A DNA stretch of 9,791 bases. Source: Candidatus Omnitrophota bacterium. GTDB lineage: Bacteria; Omnitrophota; Gorgyraeia; Aquiviventales; Aquiviventaceae. The stretch is taken from assembly GCA_016206565.1 (NCBI GenBank), contig JACQRG010000075.1, positions 1-9,791 on the forward strand. Direction: 5' to 3'. The notes under the pieces were generated by a model. It saw only the letters and a list, made by a program, of their open reading frames with translations, was not told the DNA's origin and made no database searches. The position numbers were made by a program, and so were the translations under genes. Position 1 is the first letter of the stretch; each line of letters opens with the position of its first letter. Of this stretch, positions 1 through 6,160 are shown piece by piece.

Positions 1-612
1 GCGCAGGGGCGAGACGTTCAGGCCGGAGCCGGAGCCGTACTTGAAGATCATCCCCTCGTTGCGGTACCACTCAAGGATGGATTCCATCGTGTCGTTCACC
101 GAGAGGATGAAGCACGCGCTGCACTGGGGGCGGGGCTCGACGCCGACGTTGAACCACACCGGGGAGTTGAACGAGGCGTACTGGTTGACGAGCAGGTACG
201 TCAGCTCGGCGCGGAAGGACTCGGCGTCGTCGGGCGAGGCGAAGTAGCCGTCCTTGATCCCCCAGTCGCTGATGGTGTTGGCCACGCGGCCGACGAGCTG
301 CTTGACGCTGGACTCGCGCTGCGGCGTGCCCAGCGGCCCGCGGAAATACTTGGAGACGACGACGTTGGTCGCCAGCTGGCTCCAAGAGGCCGGGATCTCG
401 GCGTCGCGCTGCTCGAACACCACCTCGCCCTTCTCGTTGGCGATGGTCGCAGTGCGCAGCTCCCAGGTGATCTCGTCGAAGGGGTGGGCGGAGGGCTTGG
501 TCCACCGGCGGGAGATCTTCAGGCCGCGCTTTCTGGCTCGCGCATGCCGTTCCGGGGCCATCACCGCCGGTTCAGCCGACTCCTTCCCCGTCTCTTTGAC
601 CGCCTGCGCCAT
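1..612 (-). CDS. nrdJ: Adenosylcobalamin-dependent (class II) ribonucleoside-diphosphate reductase, N-terminal part
   Basis: This enzyme makes deoxyribonucleotides from ribonucleotides using a B12-derived radical, independently of oxygen. The gene is cut by the window edge: 204 codons are visible and the frame is still open at position 1. The start is the ATG at 612, preceded by a strong GA-rich Shine-Dalgarno sequence 8 nt upstream. After a basic tail of about 40 residues there is the class II hallmark HPFDEITWE (residues 43-51), then SFNSPVWFNVG (147-157) and QCSACFILSVNDTMESI (163-179). The cysteine of SACF (C167) corresponds to the active-site cysteine that pairs in the redox disulfide of RNR large subunits. 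The segment KYGSGSGLNVSPLR follows, as in other NrdJ proteins. No ATP-cone precedes HPFDEI, so there is no classical N-terminal allosteric activity domain. The gene has its own promoter and leader, separate from htpX. The family call is very secure. Confidence 0.95.
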   Translation of the reverse strand, partial: MAQAVKETGKESAEPAVMAPERHARARKRGLKISRRWTKPSAHPFDEITWELRTATIANEKGEVVFEQRDAEIPASWSQLATNVVVSKYFRGPLGTPQRESSVKQLVGRVANTISDWGIKDGYFASPDDAESFRAELTYLLVNQYASFNSPVWFNVGVEPRPQCSACFILSVNDTMESILEWYRNEGMIFKYGSGSGLNVSPLR

Positions 613-618
613 GCCCTG

Positions 619-627
619 CTCCTCCTC
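619..627 (-). promoter_or_regulatory. Shine-Dalgarno of nrdJ
   Basis: On the minus strand the sequence GAGGAGGAG lies 8 nt (core) before the ATG at 612. It contains the AGGAGG core complementary to the 16S rRNA tail and fixes the nrdJ start at this codon, since no other in-frame start near it has such a site. Confidence 0.8.
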
Positions 628-662
628 GGCGATACCCAAGCTGTAGTCTGTTCAGAGCTGCC

Positions 663-682
663 TACCCCAAGCCCTTGGGGTA
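663..682. repeat. Perfect 20-bp palindrome in nrdJ leader, possible operator or mRNA hairpin
   Basis: TACCCCAAG is followed by a 2-bp centre and then its exact reverse complement CTTGGGGTA. It lies just downstream of the predicted nrdJ start site (about +5 to +24), where a bound repressor would block initiation. As RNA it could form an 8-bp stem with a 4-nt loop. A degenerate half copy, TACCCAAG, occurs at 633-640, exactly 30 bp from the first arm and so on the same face of the helix after about three turns. NrdR, the usual regulator of RNR genes, binds paired boxes with about this spacing, but its consensus is AT-rich and this sequence does not match it. Another dyad-binding regulator is equally possible. 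Confidence 0.55.
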
Positions 683-692
683 TGCAGAGGCA

Positions 693-720
693 ACTGTAGC
701 ACAGAACCAACTCTTGTCAA
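693..720 (-). promoter_or_regulatory. Sigma70-type promoter of nrdJ
   Basis: On the minus strand a perfect -35 hexamer TTGACA (715-720) is followed after 16 bp by TACAGT (693-698), a 4/6 match to the -10 consensus. Transcription would begin near 686, giving a leader of about 75 nt that contains the 663-682 palindrome and the Shine-Dalgarno. The spacing is one short of the optimum, and no experiment supports the site. The perfect -35 in otherwise GC-rich DNA makes it the best promoter candidate in the window. Confidence 0.6.
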
Positions 721-796
721 GCCCCAAAAAATACAAGCTGTTGTGGAAGGACGACAGCCCAGGGGCTAGATATTGAGTTTCCGACGGTGAAAAGCC

Positions 797-1651
797 TTAC
801 AACCGCATGCTGCGCAGGCGGCGGACCCGCTCGGCGATCGGCGGGTGCGTCGAGAAGAGCTTGGCGATGGCGCCGGCGCTTAAGGGGTTGACGATGCACA
901 GGTGCGCGGTCGCCGGGTTGGCGTTGGGCAGCGGGTGCGCGCGCACGGCCGCGTCGAGCTTCTCCAGCGCGCTGGCCAGGCCGTGCGGGTTGCCGGTTAA
1001 GCGCGCGCCGGTTTCATCCGCCCCGTATTCCCTGGTGCGGGAAATCGCCAGTTGGATGAGCATCGCCGCCAGCGGTGCGAGGATGGCGATCGCGATCAGG
1101 GCGACCGCCTGCGCGGCCGCGTTGCCGCCGCGCCGGTCATTGCGGCCGCCGCCGAACATGGCCGCCCACCGGGCCCAGTCGGCCAGCATGGTAATCGCAC
1201 CGGCCACCGCGGCCGCGACGGACATGACCAGGGTGTCGCGGTTCTTGACGTGGCTCAGCTCGTGGGCCAGCACGCCCTTGAGCTCCTCCTCGCCCATGAT
1301 CTCGAGGATGCCTGAGGTGACCGCCACGGCCGCGTGCTTGGGGCTGCGCCCGGTCGCAAACGCGTTGGGGGTGACGGCCGGCAGCCAGTAGAGCCGCGGC
1401 ATCGGCATGCCGATGCGCTGGGCCAGCTCGCGCACGATCCGGTACACCTGCGGCGCATCGCCTTCGCTCAGCGGCTTGGCCCGGTACATGGCCAGGACGA
1501 TCTTGTCGCTGAACCAGTAGGCGCCGAGGTTCATGATCAGCGCGAGGACGAACGCCGTCGTCGCGCCATGGGGCCCGCCGATGAGCTGGCCCGCCGCCAC
1601 CAGCAGCACGGTCAGCAAGGAGAACAGGAACCCGGTTTTCAGGACATTCAT
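797..1651 (-). CDS. htpX: Membrane zinc metalloprotease HtpX (peptidase family M48B)
   Basis: HtpX is an inner-membrane endoprotease that degrades misfolded membrane proteins, overlapping with FtsH in quality control. The 284-residue length is normal for the family. Two membrane segments lie near the N-terminus (about 6-26 and 31-47), and a second hydrophobic pair at about 143-160 and 180-203 follows the active site. The zinc motif HELSH is at 130-134 (H130 and H134 bind zinc, E131 is catalytic). The third ligand is E208 in SRTREYGAD, and FSTHPP (266-271) near the C-terminus is also typical. The start at 1651 has a perfect AAGGAGGT Shine-Dalgarno 7 nt upstream, so this gene has independent and probably strong translation initiation although it sits at the end of a four-gene run. 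It lies 39 nt after the MBL-fold gene. A separate heat-shock promoter is not evident in that gap. Confidence 0.95.
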   Translation of the reverse strand: MNVLKTGFLFSLLTVLLVAAGQLIGGPHGATTAFVLALIMNLGAYWFSDKIVLAMYRAKPLSEGDAPQVYRIVRELAQRIGMPMPRLYWLPAVTPNAFATGRSPKHAAVAVTSGILEIMGEEELKGVLAHELSHVKNRDTLVMSVAAAVAGAITMLADWARWAAMFGGGRNDRRGGNAAAQAVALIAIAILAPLAAMLIQLAISRTREYGADETGARLTGNPHGLASALEKLDAAVRAHPLPNANPATAHLCIVNPLSAGAIAKLFSTHPPIAERVRRLRSMRL

Positions 1652-1658
1652 GGTGAAG

Positions 1659-1666
1659 ACCTCCTT
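1659..1666 (-). promoter_or_regulatory. Perfect Shine-Dalgarno of htpX
   Basis: AAGGAGGT on the minus strand lies 7 nt before the ATG at 1651. It is an 8/8 complement to the 16S rRNA tail. It stands out because the upstream genes of the same run have weak or no Shine-Dalgarno sequences and seem to rely on coupling. Confidence 0.8.
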
Positions 1667-1690
1667 CGGTAGGTGTCGTGCCTGTGCTTA

Positions 1691-2440
1691 TTATACCGCG
1701 ACGGTGGTGAAATCGCGAGCGAGCGTCACGGGGCCGCGGAAGTGCCGGCGCACCCGCGCGCGGATGTCGTAGCCGCGGAACACCGGATAGAAGTGCGTCA
1801 GGACCAGCCGCCGGCAGCCGGCCTCGGCGGCAATCTGGCCGCACTCCGAGGGGGTCAGGTGGCCCTCCACTCGGCGCTCATCCCGCATGGAACACTCCAG
1901 GATGAGCAGATCCGCCCCCTGCCCCAACCGCACGAGGTCCTCGCACGGCTCCGTGTCACCGGAGTAGGCCACGGCCTTGCCGCCGGCCTCGATCCGGTAG
2001 CCGAGCGCTTCGGTCGAGTGGTACATGCTCTCAGCGCGCACGGTGTAGCCGGGAAGGCGCACCACTCCCGGATGCAGCTCCACCAGGCGCAGGCGGTAGG
2101 AGCGCGGCTCGATCCAGCGCGAGAACGCGGTGCAGAGTCGGCGGTAGAGCCGCGTCAGCCCGTGCGGGCCGTAGACGGTGAACGGCTTGGTGCGCGCCGG
2201 ACGCGGCAACCGCATGGCGAAGAGAAACGACACCAGGTCCAGGCAATGGTCGGGATGGAAGTGGCTCAGGAAGAGCCGGTCCACGTTCCGGAAGCTCACG
2301 CCCAGCCGGGCGAGCCGCTGCAGGGTGCCGGCCCCCGCATCCAGCACCACGTGCTCGCGCCCGACCCGCGCGTAGAGACCGGCCGGGCTGTAGCCGGGCC
2401 GAGGGATGGCCGTGCCCGCGCCGAGGATGGTGACACGCAT
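1691..2440 (-). CDS. Metallo-beta-lactamase-fold hydrolase, RNase Z (ElaC)-like, lacking the tRNA-binding arm
   Basis: A 249-residue cytoplasmic MBL-fold enzyme with a complete two-metal site: HFHPDH at 60-65 after strand-ending LFLS, H141 in YHSTEALGY, D162 in SGDT, H194 in GHLTP and H216 in LTHFYP. The order and the GHLTPSECG and LTHFYP blocks match the RNase Z/ElaC branch, which cleaves tRNA 3' trailers. Canonical RNase Z has about 300 residues and carries a long exosite arm between the H141 and D162 equivalents. Here only about 20 residues separate them, so the arm is missing. The real substrate may therefore be another nucleic acid or a small phosphoester or sulfoester. Its start is 2 nt after the stop of the exonuclease gene (TAG-cc-ATG), with GGAG 5 nt upstream. 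This arrangement implies co-transcription and coupled translation. The fold is certain; the substrate is not known. Confidence 0.85.
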   Translation of the reverse strand: MRVTILGAGTAIPRPGYSPAGLYARVGREHVVLDAGAGTLQRLARLGVSFRNVDRLFLSHFHPDHCLDLVSFLFAMRLPRPARTKPFTVYGPHGLTRLYRRLCTAFSRWIEPRSYRLRLVELHPGVVRLPGYTVRAESMYHSTEALGYRIEAGGKAVAYSGDTEPCEDLVRLGQGADLLILECSMRDERRVEGHLTPSECGQIAAEAGCRRLVLTHFYPVFRGYDIRARVRRHFRGPVTLARDFTTVAV

Positions 2441-2442
2441 GG

Positions 2443-3267
2443 CTACTCCGCACCGGCGGCCGGGACGTAGTCGGCGGGAACCGTGTAGCGCTGCCAGGTG
2501 GGTCTGATGTCGAGGATGCGGTCAATGCGAAACTGCCGCACCGCCTGGCGGAAATGGCAGTAGCCCTCGAAGTACGGCTCGTGGATGACATAGACGTCCA
2601 CCCGGCGCGTGCGTGCGGGCGACTCACCCTTGGCCGGGGCAGGCGAGAGGTACTCGATCTCCACCTGCAGCCGCTTCTGGTGCGCCTCGGCGAGCATCTT
2701 GGCGATCGTCCCCAGCTCGCGCTTGCGCTGCGGCCAGAAGACCGGCACCTGCAGCTTCTGGTCGCTGAACCGGCTGGTCACGAAGAGCCGGCCGTGCTGC
2801 TGGCCGTAGTCATACACCTCTTTGGTCAGCTTGACGTCGTCCAGGCAGTACTGGGTGATCAAGTCGAAGCGCCCTTCCTTGAACCAGCGCAGGGCGTCGA
2901 GCCCATGACCGGACTTGCCCCGGCCCAGCGTGGCCTGGGCCAGGCTCTCGAGGCTGACCCGGTGGCCGAGGTTCTTGACGATCTCCTCCATGATGTCGAG
3001 CACCGGCAGCGCCGCCACCGAGAACGGCAGGTAGGGCTGGAGCACCGGCAAATCAAAGCGGCGGATGTTGAAGCCGATGAGCAGCTCCGCGGCCTGCAGC
3101 CGGGGGGCCAGCTTGCTAGCGATGTCCGCTTCCAGGTAGGCGTCGAAGCGGTTCTCGGCGTAGCTGTAGACGCCGACGACCGAGACGCCCAGCAGCTCCA
3201 TCTTGCGCCCGTCCACTTCGTTGAAGTCGCGCTGCGTCTCGAGGTCCAGCACCAGCCGCTCAGCCAT
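2443..3267 (-). CDS. DEDDy-type RNase H-fold 3'-5' exonuclease with C-terminal WYL-like domain
   Basis: This 274-residue protein appears to be a two-domain nuclease. Residues 1-165 look like a predicted RNase H-fold exonuclease (RNase_H_2/YprB type). ExoI is LDLE with D8 and E10, ExoII is FNIRRFD (66-72) with D72, and ExoIII is YCLDDV (140-145), where Y140 and D144 give the DEDDy pattern. Residues about 195-264 resemble a WYL domain: a beta-rich stretch with RRVDVYVIHEPYFEGYC and then RQFRIDRI (244-251), the conserved arginine-rich end that contacts ligand in WYL regulators. The literal W-Y-L triplet is replaced here by Y-F-E. WYL domains are known as ligand or nucleic-acid sensors in transcription factors and defence-linked proteins, so the C-terminus could gate the nuclease. 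There is no HTH. The ATG overlaps the ATP-grasp stop by 8 bp (ATGGCTGA) and lacks a Shine-Dalgarno, so translation is probably coupled. The nuclease part is fairly secure; the WYL call is from motif reading only. Confidence 0.78.
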   Translation of the reverse strand: MAERLVLDLETQRDFNEVDGRKMELLGVSVVGVYSYAENRFDAYLEADIASKLAPRLQAAELLIGFNIRRFDLPVLQPYLPFSVAALPVLDIMEEIVKNLGHRVSLESLAQATLGRGKSGHGLDALRWFKEGRFDLITQYCLDDVKLTKEVYDYGQQHGRLFVTSRFSDQKLQVPVFWPQRKRELGTIAKMLAEAHQKRLQVEIEYLSPAPAKGESPARTRRVDVYVIHEPYFEGYCHFRQAVRQFRIDRILDIRPTWQRYTVPADYVPAAGAE

Positions 3268-4654
3268 GGAGCCACAACGCGGCGATCAGGCCGCCTCCCT
3301 GCGAGACGTTGACGACCGGCTGCGCGGAGAACCGGCCGACCAGGCTGATCCCCCGCGAGCTGAAGTAGAACCCGGAGACCGTGGCGCGCTCCTCGTAGCG
3401 TGCGCGGCCGCCGTCGAGGTACGGCACGGTATCACGGGCCACGGGAGCCAGCGCCTGGACGACGTACCGCTCGCGGCCGTGCAGCGCGCGCGCCAAATGC
3501 CGCTCCCACACCCGCTGGGTCACGGTGGCGCCCAGCACCACACCCTGCCCGCCGAAGAGCGTGTTGGGTTTCAGGACCAGGCGGGCGCGGTGGCGCCGGA
3601 TGTAGGGCGGCAAATCCACCCACCGCCCCGAGGCGTCGGTCACTCGGTCCTCGCGCACCAGCCGGGTCCAGAGCACGTGCCGGCGGAAGAACGCGCGCTG
3701 GGCCGGGCTAAATGCCTGGGCGAAGCGCGGGTCGGTAAAAATCTCCCACGCGGACTTCTGGTCGAACTCCCAGGTCAATCCGGAGATGAGCCGGCCCTCC
3801 CGCACCGCCTGGCGCAGCGCGGTGAGCCGCCGGCCCCTCGATTCCATCGCCACGAACTCGGCTAGCTCCGAATCACGGTAGAGCAAATCCACCGGCTCGC
3901 CCTTGGCCAGCAGCTGCCCCCGCGCCAGCCGCAGCTCGCGCGGGTCGGCGACCACGGCGCGCAGGCCCAGCCGGCGCAGGTGGGCCGCGAGCTGCCCGAA
4001 CTCATCGGTGCCGGTGGTGAAGTCGGTGTTCTCGATGAGGGCGACCCCTCGCAGCGGCCGGCCGAGCCGGCGGGCCACGTCCCGCAGCTCCTCGAGCAGC
4101 AGCTGCCGGGGATCCGGCACCGGCGTGACGGCCCGGCCCGGCAGCAGCCGGGTCAGCACATCGCCGAGGACGTCCAGAAGGATGCCGCTGCCGGTCGGCG
4201 CGTAGTGCACGCCGCCCACGCCGACCGCGTTGGGCTCCAGCATCCGGAAGGCGCTGCGCCAGCCGGCGTGGTCATACAGGGCCGTGGAGTCCAGCCGGCC
4301 GATGGCGGCCAGCGGGCGGCTGCGCCGGTGCTGGGCTAAGCGCAGCCACTCCTCCCGCTGCGGGCTGAAGCGGATGACCCGGCGCACCTGCGGGTGCTCG
4401 GCGTAGAGCCCGGGCAGCACGAGCAGCGCGTCCACCAGCCGGCGCATGGCCTGATGGAAGAACCACAGCTGCCGGGTGGTCAGCAGCCAGGGTTTGAGCG
4501 CCATGGTGATAGTCCGGGCCCGGCCGCGGTCATCGAGATACCGCATGCCGCGCACATCCGAGAGCGCGCGGAGCGCGTGCAGGCGGTCCAGCAGCGCGGC
4601 CCGGCCGAGGCGGCGCAGGGCGCGGTCCAGGTGGTGTCGGGGGAGGTAGTCCAT
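3260..4654 (-). CDS. Circularly permuted ATP-grasp family protein (glutathionylspermidine-synthase-like)
   Basis: A 464-residue soluble protein that resembles the circularly permuted ATP-grasp group, which forms amide or peptide bonds through an acyl phosphate. Signs in order are RLD at 120-122, EPNAVGVGG (140-148) as the substrate-side loop, a Rossmann-like central part with ALIENTDF (205-212) and AVVADPREL (233-241), and DQKSAWEIF (298-306). The nucleotide site includes LVLKP (359-363) and the glycine loop LFGGQGV (366-372). YVVQ (397-400) is the hinge strand, and VVNVSQGGG (447-455) near the C-terminus is the family's metal/phosphate end. No amidase, alpha-E or transglutaminase domain is attached, unlike many relatives. 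It is the first gene of the minus-strand run and its 3' end overlaps the exonuclease gene. The start at 4654 has no evident Shine-Dalgarno; an AT-rich promoter-like stretch lies just upstream. The substrate is unknown. Confidence 0.75.
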   Translation of the reverse strand: MDYLPRHHLDRALRRLGRAALLDRLHALRALSDVRGMRYLDDRGRARTITMALKPWLLTTRQLWFFHQAMRRLVDALLVLPGLYAEHPQVRRVIRFSPQREEWLRLAQHRRSRPLAAIGRLDSTALYDHAGWRSAFRMLEPNAVGVGGVHYAPTGSGILLDVLGDVLTRLLPGRAVTPVPDPRQLLLEELRDVARRLGRPLRGVALIENTDFTTGTDEFGQLAAHLRRLGLRAVVADPRELRLARGQLLAKGEPVDLLYRDSELAEFVAMESRGRRLTALRQAVREGRLISGLTWEFDQKSAWEIFTDPRFAQAFSPAQRAFFRRHVLWTRLVREDRVTDASGRWVDLPPYIRRHRARLVLKPNTLFGGQGVVLGATVTQRVWERHLARALHGRERYVVQALAPVARDTVPYLDGGRARYEERATVSGFYFSSRGISLVGRFSAQPVVNVSQGGGLIAALWLHG

Positions 4655-4696
4655 CGGGCGTGCCGTTTATTCTACTATATGGTATCATCCAGCGCG
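4655..4696. promoter_or_regulatory. Compact divergent promoter region (ATP-grasp / tldD)
   Basis: This 42-bp gap is the only AT-rich stretch between the two divergent gene runs. On the plus strand GG-TATCAT (4683-4688) ends 8 nt before the tldD ATG at 4697, so tldD mRNA may be leaderless or nearly so. On the minus strand TATAGT (4674-4679) and TAGAAT (4669-4674) are possible -10 elements for the ATP-grasp gene. No good -35 hexamer is visible for either, and neither start codon has a Shine-Dalgarno. Both promoters would overlap, so the two runs may compete or be co-regulated. Confidence 0.45.
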
Positions 4697-6160
4697 ATGC
4701 CTGAACGCTCGCTGCCGCGCGCGCTGGTTGCGCAGATCATCCGCCAGCTCAAGCGCCGCGGGGTGGACTACGCCGATGTCCGCTACGAACAGCTCGCCCA
4801 TGAGCAGCTGATCGCCGAGCACGGCCGCATCGCCTCGATTAGCCGCACGCACACGCAAGGCCTTGGGATCCGGGTGCTGCGCAAGGGCTCCTGGGGCTTC
4901 GCCTCAACACCGCATTTGCGCCCGCCCCATGTGGCGCGGGCGATCGGGCGCGCGGTCGAGCTGGCCCGCGCCGTCGCGCTGCTCAACACCGCGCCGCGGC
5001 CCCTCGCTCCGGTCAAGCCGGTCAAGGCGCGCTTTCGCTCCCGCTGGCAGATAGACCCATTTACCGTGCCGCTGGCCCAGAAGGTGGATTACCTGCTCTG
5101 GGCCAACACGGCCTCGCTCGGCCCCGACGCCATCAAGCGCGCCACCGCCCACATGGACTTCCACAAGCGCTGGGCGCTGTTTGGCTCCACCGAGGGCGCG
5201 CAGATCGAGCAGACGTTCATCGAAAGCGGCGCGGGCCTGGAGCTCGCCGCCCAAAAAGGCGACGAGGTGCAGACGCGCAGCTACCCTAACTCCCATCACG
5301 GGGCGCTCGCGCAGGCCGGGTTCGAGTACGTCAAGCAGCTCGACCTCGTGGGGGGGGCGGCCCGCGCGCAGCAGGAGGTCCTGCAGCTGCTCTCGGCCAA
5401 GCCGCCCAAGGCCGGCGAGGCCACGCTCATCCTCGACCCCACCCAGGTCGTCATGCAGCTGCACGAGTCCTGCGGCCATCCCACCGAGCTGGACCGCGCG
5501 CTGGGGCATGAGCTGAGCTACGCCGGCGGCAGCTTCTTAACGCCGGAGCATCTGGGCCGGCTGCGCTACGGCTCGCGGCACGTGACGATCGTCGCCGATG
5601 CCACCATTCCCGGCGGCGTGGGGACCTTCGGGTTCGATGACGAGGGGGTGCCGGGGACCCGGGTGGAGCTGGTGCGCGAGGGGCTCTTCGTCGGGTACTT
5701 AAGCTCCCGCGAGACCGCAGCACAGCTGGGGCAGCCGGCCAGCGGCGGCGCGATGCGCGCCCAGGGCTGGGAGGTGCCGCCGCTGGTGCGCATGACGAAC
5801 GTCAACCTGGAGCCCGGCGCGGGCACGCTGGAGGAGCTCTGCCGCGGCGTCAAGCGCGGCTACCTGCTCTCCACGAACAAGAGCTGGTCCATTGACGACC
5901 AGCGGCTCAACTTCCAGTTCACCACCGAGCTGGGCTGGGAGATCATCAACGGCGCGCTGGGGGCCTTGGTGAAGAACCCGCTCTACACCGGCATCACGCC
6001 GGACTTCTGGGGCCGATGCACCGCGGTGGGCCGGCGGGAGGACTGGCGGCTCTGGGGCATCGCCAACTGCGCGAAAGGCGAGCCGATGCAGCTCATGCAC
6101 GTCGGCCACGGGGCCCCTTACGCCCGCTTCGACGGCGTGTTCGTGGGGCCGGCGACATGA
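4697..6160 (+). CDS. tldD: Metalloprotease TldD (catalytic subunit of TldD/TldE)
   Basis: TldD is the zinc-bearing subunit of a heterodimeric peptidase that admits only unfolded or small peptides. In E. coli it matures microcin B17 and degrades the CcdA antitoxin. The 487-residue length is normal. The zinc motif HESCGH is at 256-261 (H256, E257, H261), within the family block LHESCGHPTELDRALGHE. The third ligand is probably C458 in GIANCAKGEP. The block IPGGVGTFGFDDEG (304-317) is also typical. I chose the ATG at 4697 because homology begins shortly after it; an in-frame ATG at 4679 would add six residues, and the longer upstream frame runs antisense through the ATP-grasp gene. Neither start has a Shine-Dalgarno. 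The stop overlaps the tldE start as ATGA, which fits stoichiometric synthesis of the two subunits. Confidence 0.93.
   Translation: MPERSLPRALVAQIIRQLKRRGVDYADVRYEQLAHEQLIAEHGRIASISRTHTQGLGIRVLRKGSWGFASTPHLRPPHVARAIGRAVELARAVALLNTAPRPLAPVKPVKARFRSRWQIDPFTVPLAQKVDYLLWANTASLGPDAIKRATAHMDFHKRWALFGSTEGAQIEQTFIESGAGLELAAQKGDEVQTRSYPNSHHGALAQAGFEYVKQLDLVGGAARAQQEVLQLLSAKPPKAGEATLILDPTQVVMQLHESCGHPTELDRALGHELSYAGGSFLTPEHLGRLRYGSRHVTIVADATIPGGVGTFGFDDEGVPGTRVELVREGLFVGYLSSRETAAQLGQPASGGAMRAQGWEVPPLVRMTNVNLEPGAGTLEELCRGVKRGYLLSTNKSWSIDDQRLNFQFTTELGWEIINGALGALVKNPLYTGITPDFWGRCTAVGRREDWRLWGIANCAKGEPMQLMHVGHGAPYARFDGVFVGPAT

Larger units (their letters stand above)
613..796. other. Intergenic leader between htpX and nrdJ
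   Basis: These 184 bp are noticeably less GC-rich than the flanking genes. They hold the 3' untranslated end of the htpX operon and the promoter and leader of nrdJ. Reading on the minus strand after the htpX stop there is a short inverted repeat (AGCCC-2-GGGCT, 756-767). Further on, a weak ACAA/TTGT stem leads into a run of six T (725-731 on the plus strand), which might be a poor terminator for htpX. The nrdJ promoter (693-720) and the perfect palindrome (663-682) follow. I could not find the conserved elements of a cobalamin riboswitch, and the leader from the predicted start site to the ATG is only about 75 nt, too short for one. Confidence 0.6.

Noticed and set aside
725..767. Intrinsic terminator after htpX
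   Set aside because: The AGCCC/GGGCT dyad is short and not followed by a T run. The stem before the T run (ACAA/TTGT) is only four weak pairs. It could help termination but does not meet a normal standard.
613..796. Cobalamin riboswitch upstream of nrdJ
   Set aside because: A B12-dependent enzyme invites this idea, but the leader from the predicted start is only about 75 nt. I see no B12-box-like conserved core, only a simple palindrome.
1673..3312. Plus-strand frames of about 250 codons opposite the MBL and exonuclease genes
   Set aside because: They are compositional shadows of the minus-strand genes with no motifs and no ribosome binding sites; the minus-strand frames have full catalytic sets.
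4394..4696. Upstream extension of tldD in the same frame
   Set aside because: The frame is open for another 101 codons, but this part is antisense to the ATP-grasp gene and has no TldD homology. The start at 4697 matches the family length.
6016..6156. Upstream extension of tldE in the same frame
   Set aside because: It overlaps the conserved C-terminus of TldD in another frame and adds an arginine- and glycine-rich stretch. The ATGA junction at 6157 is the normal start for this pair.
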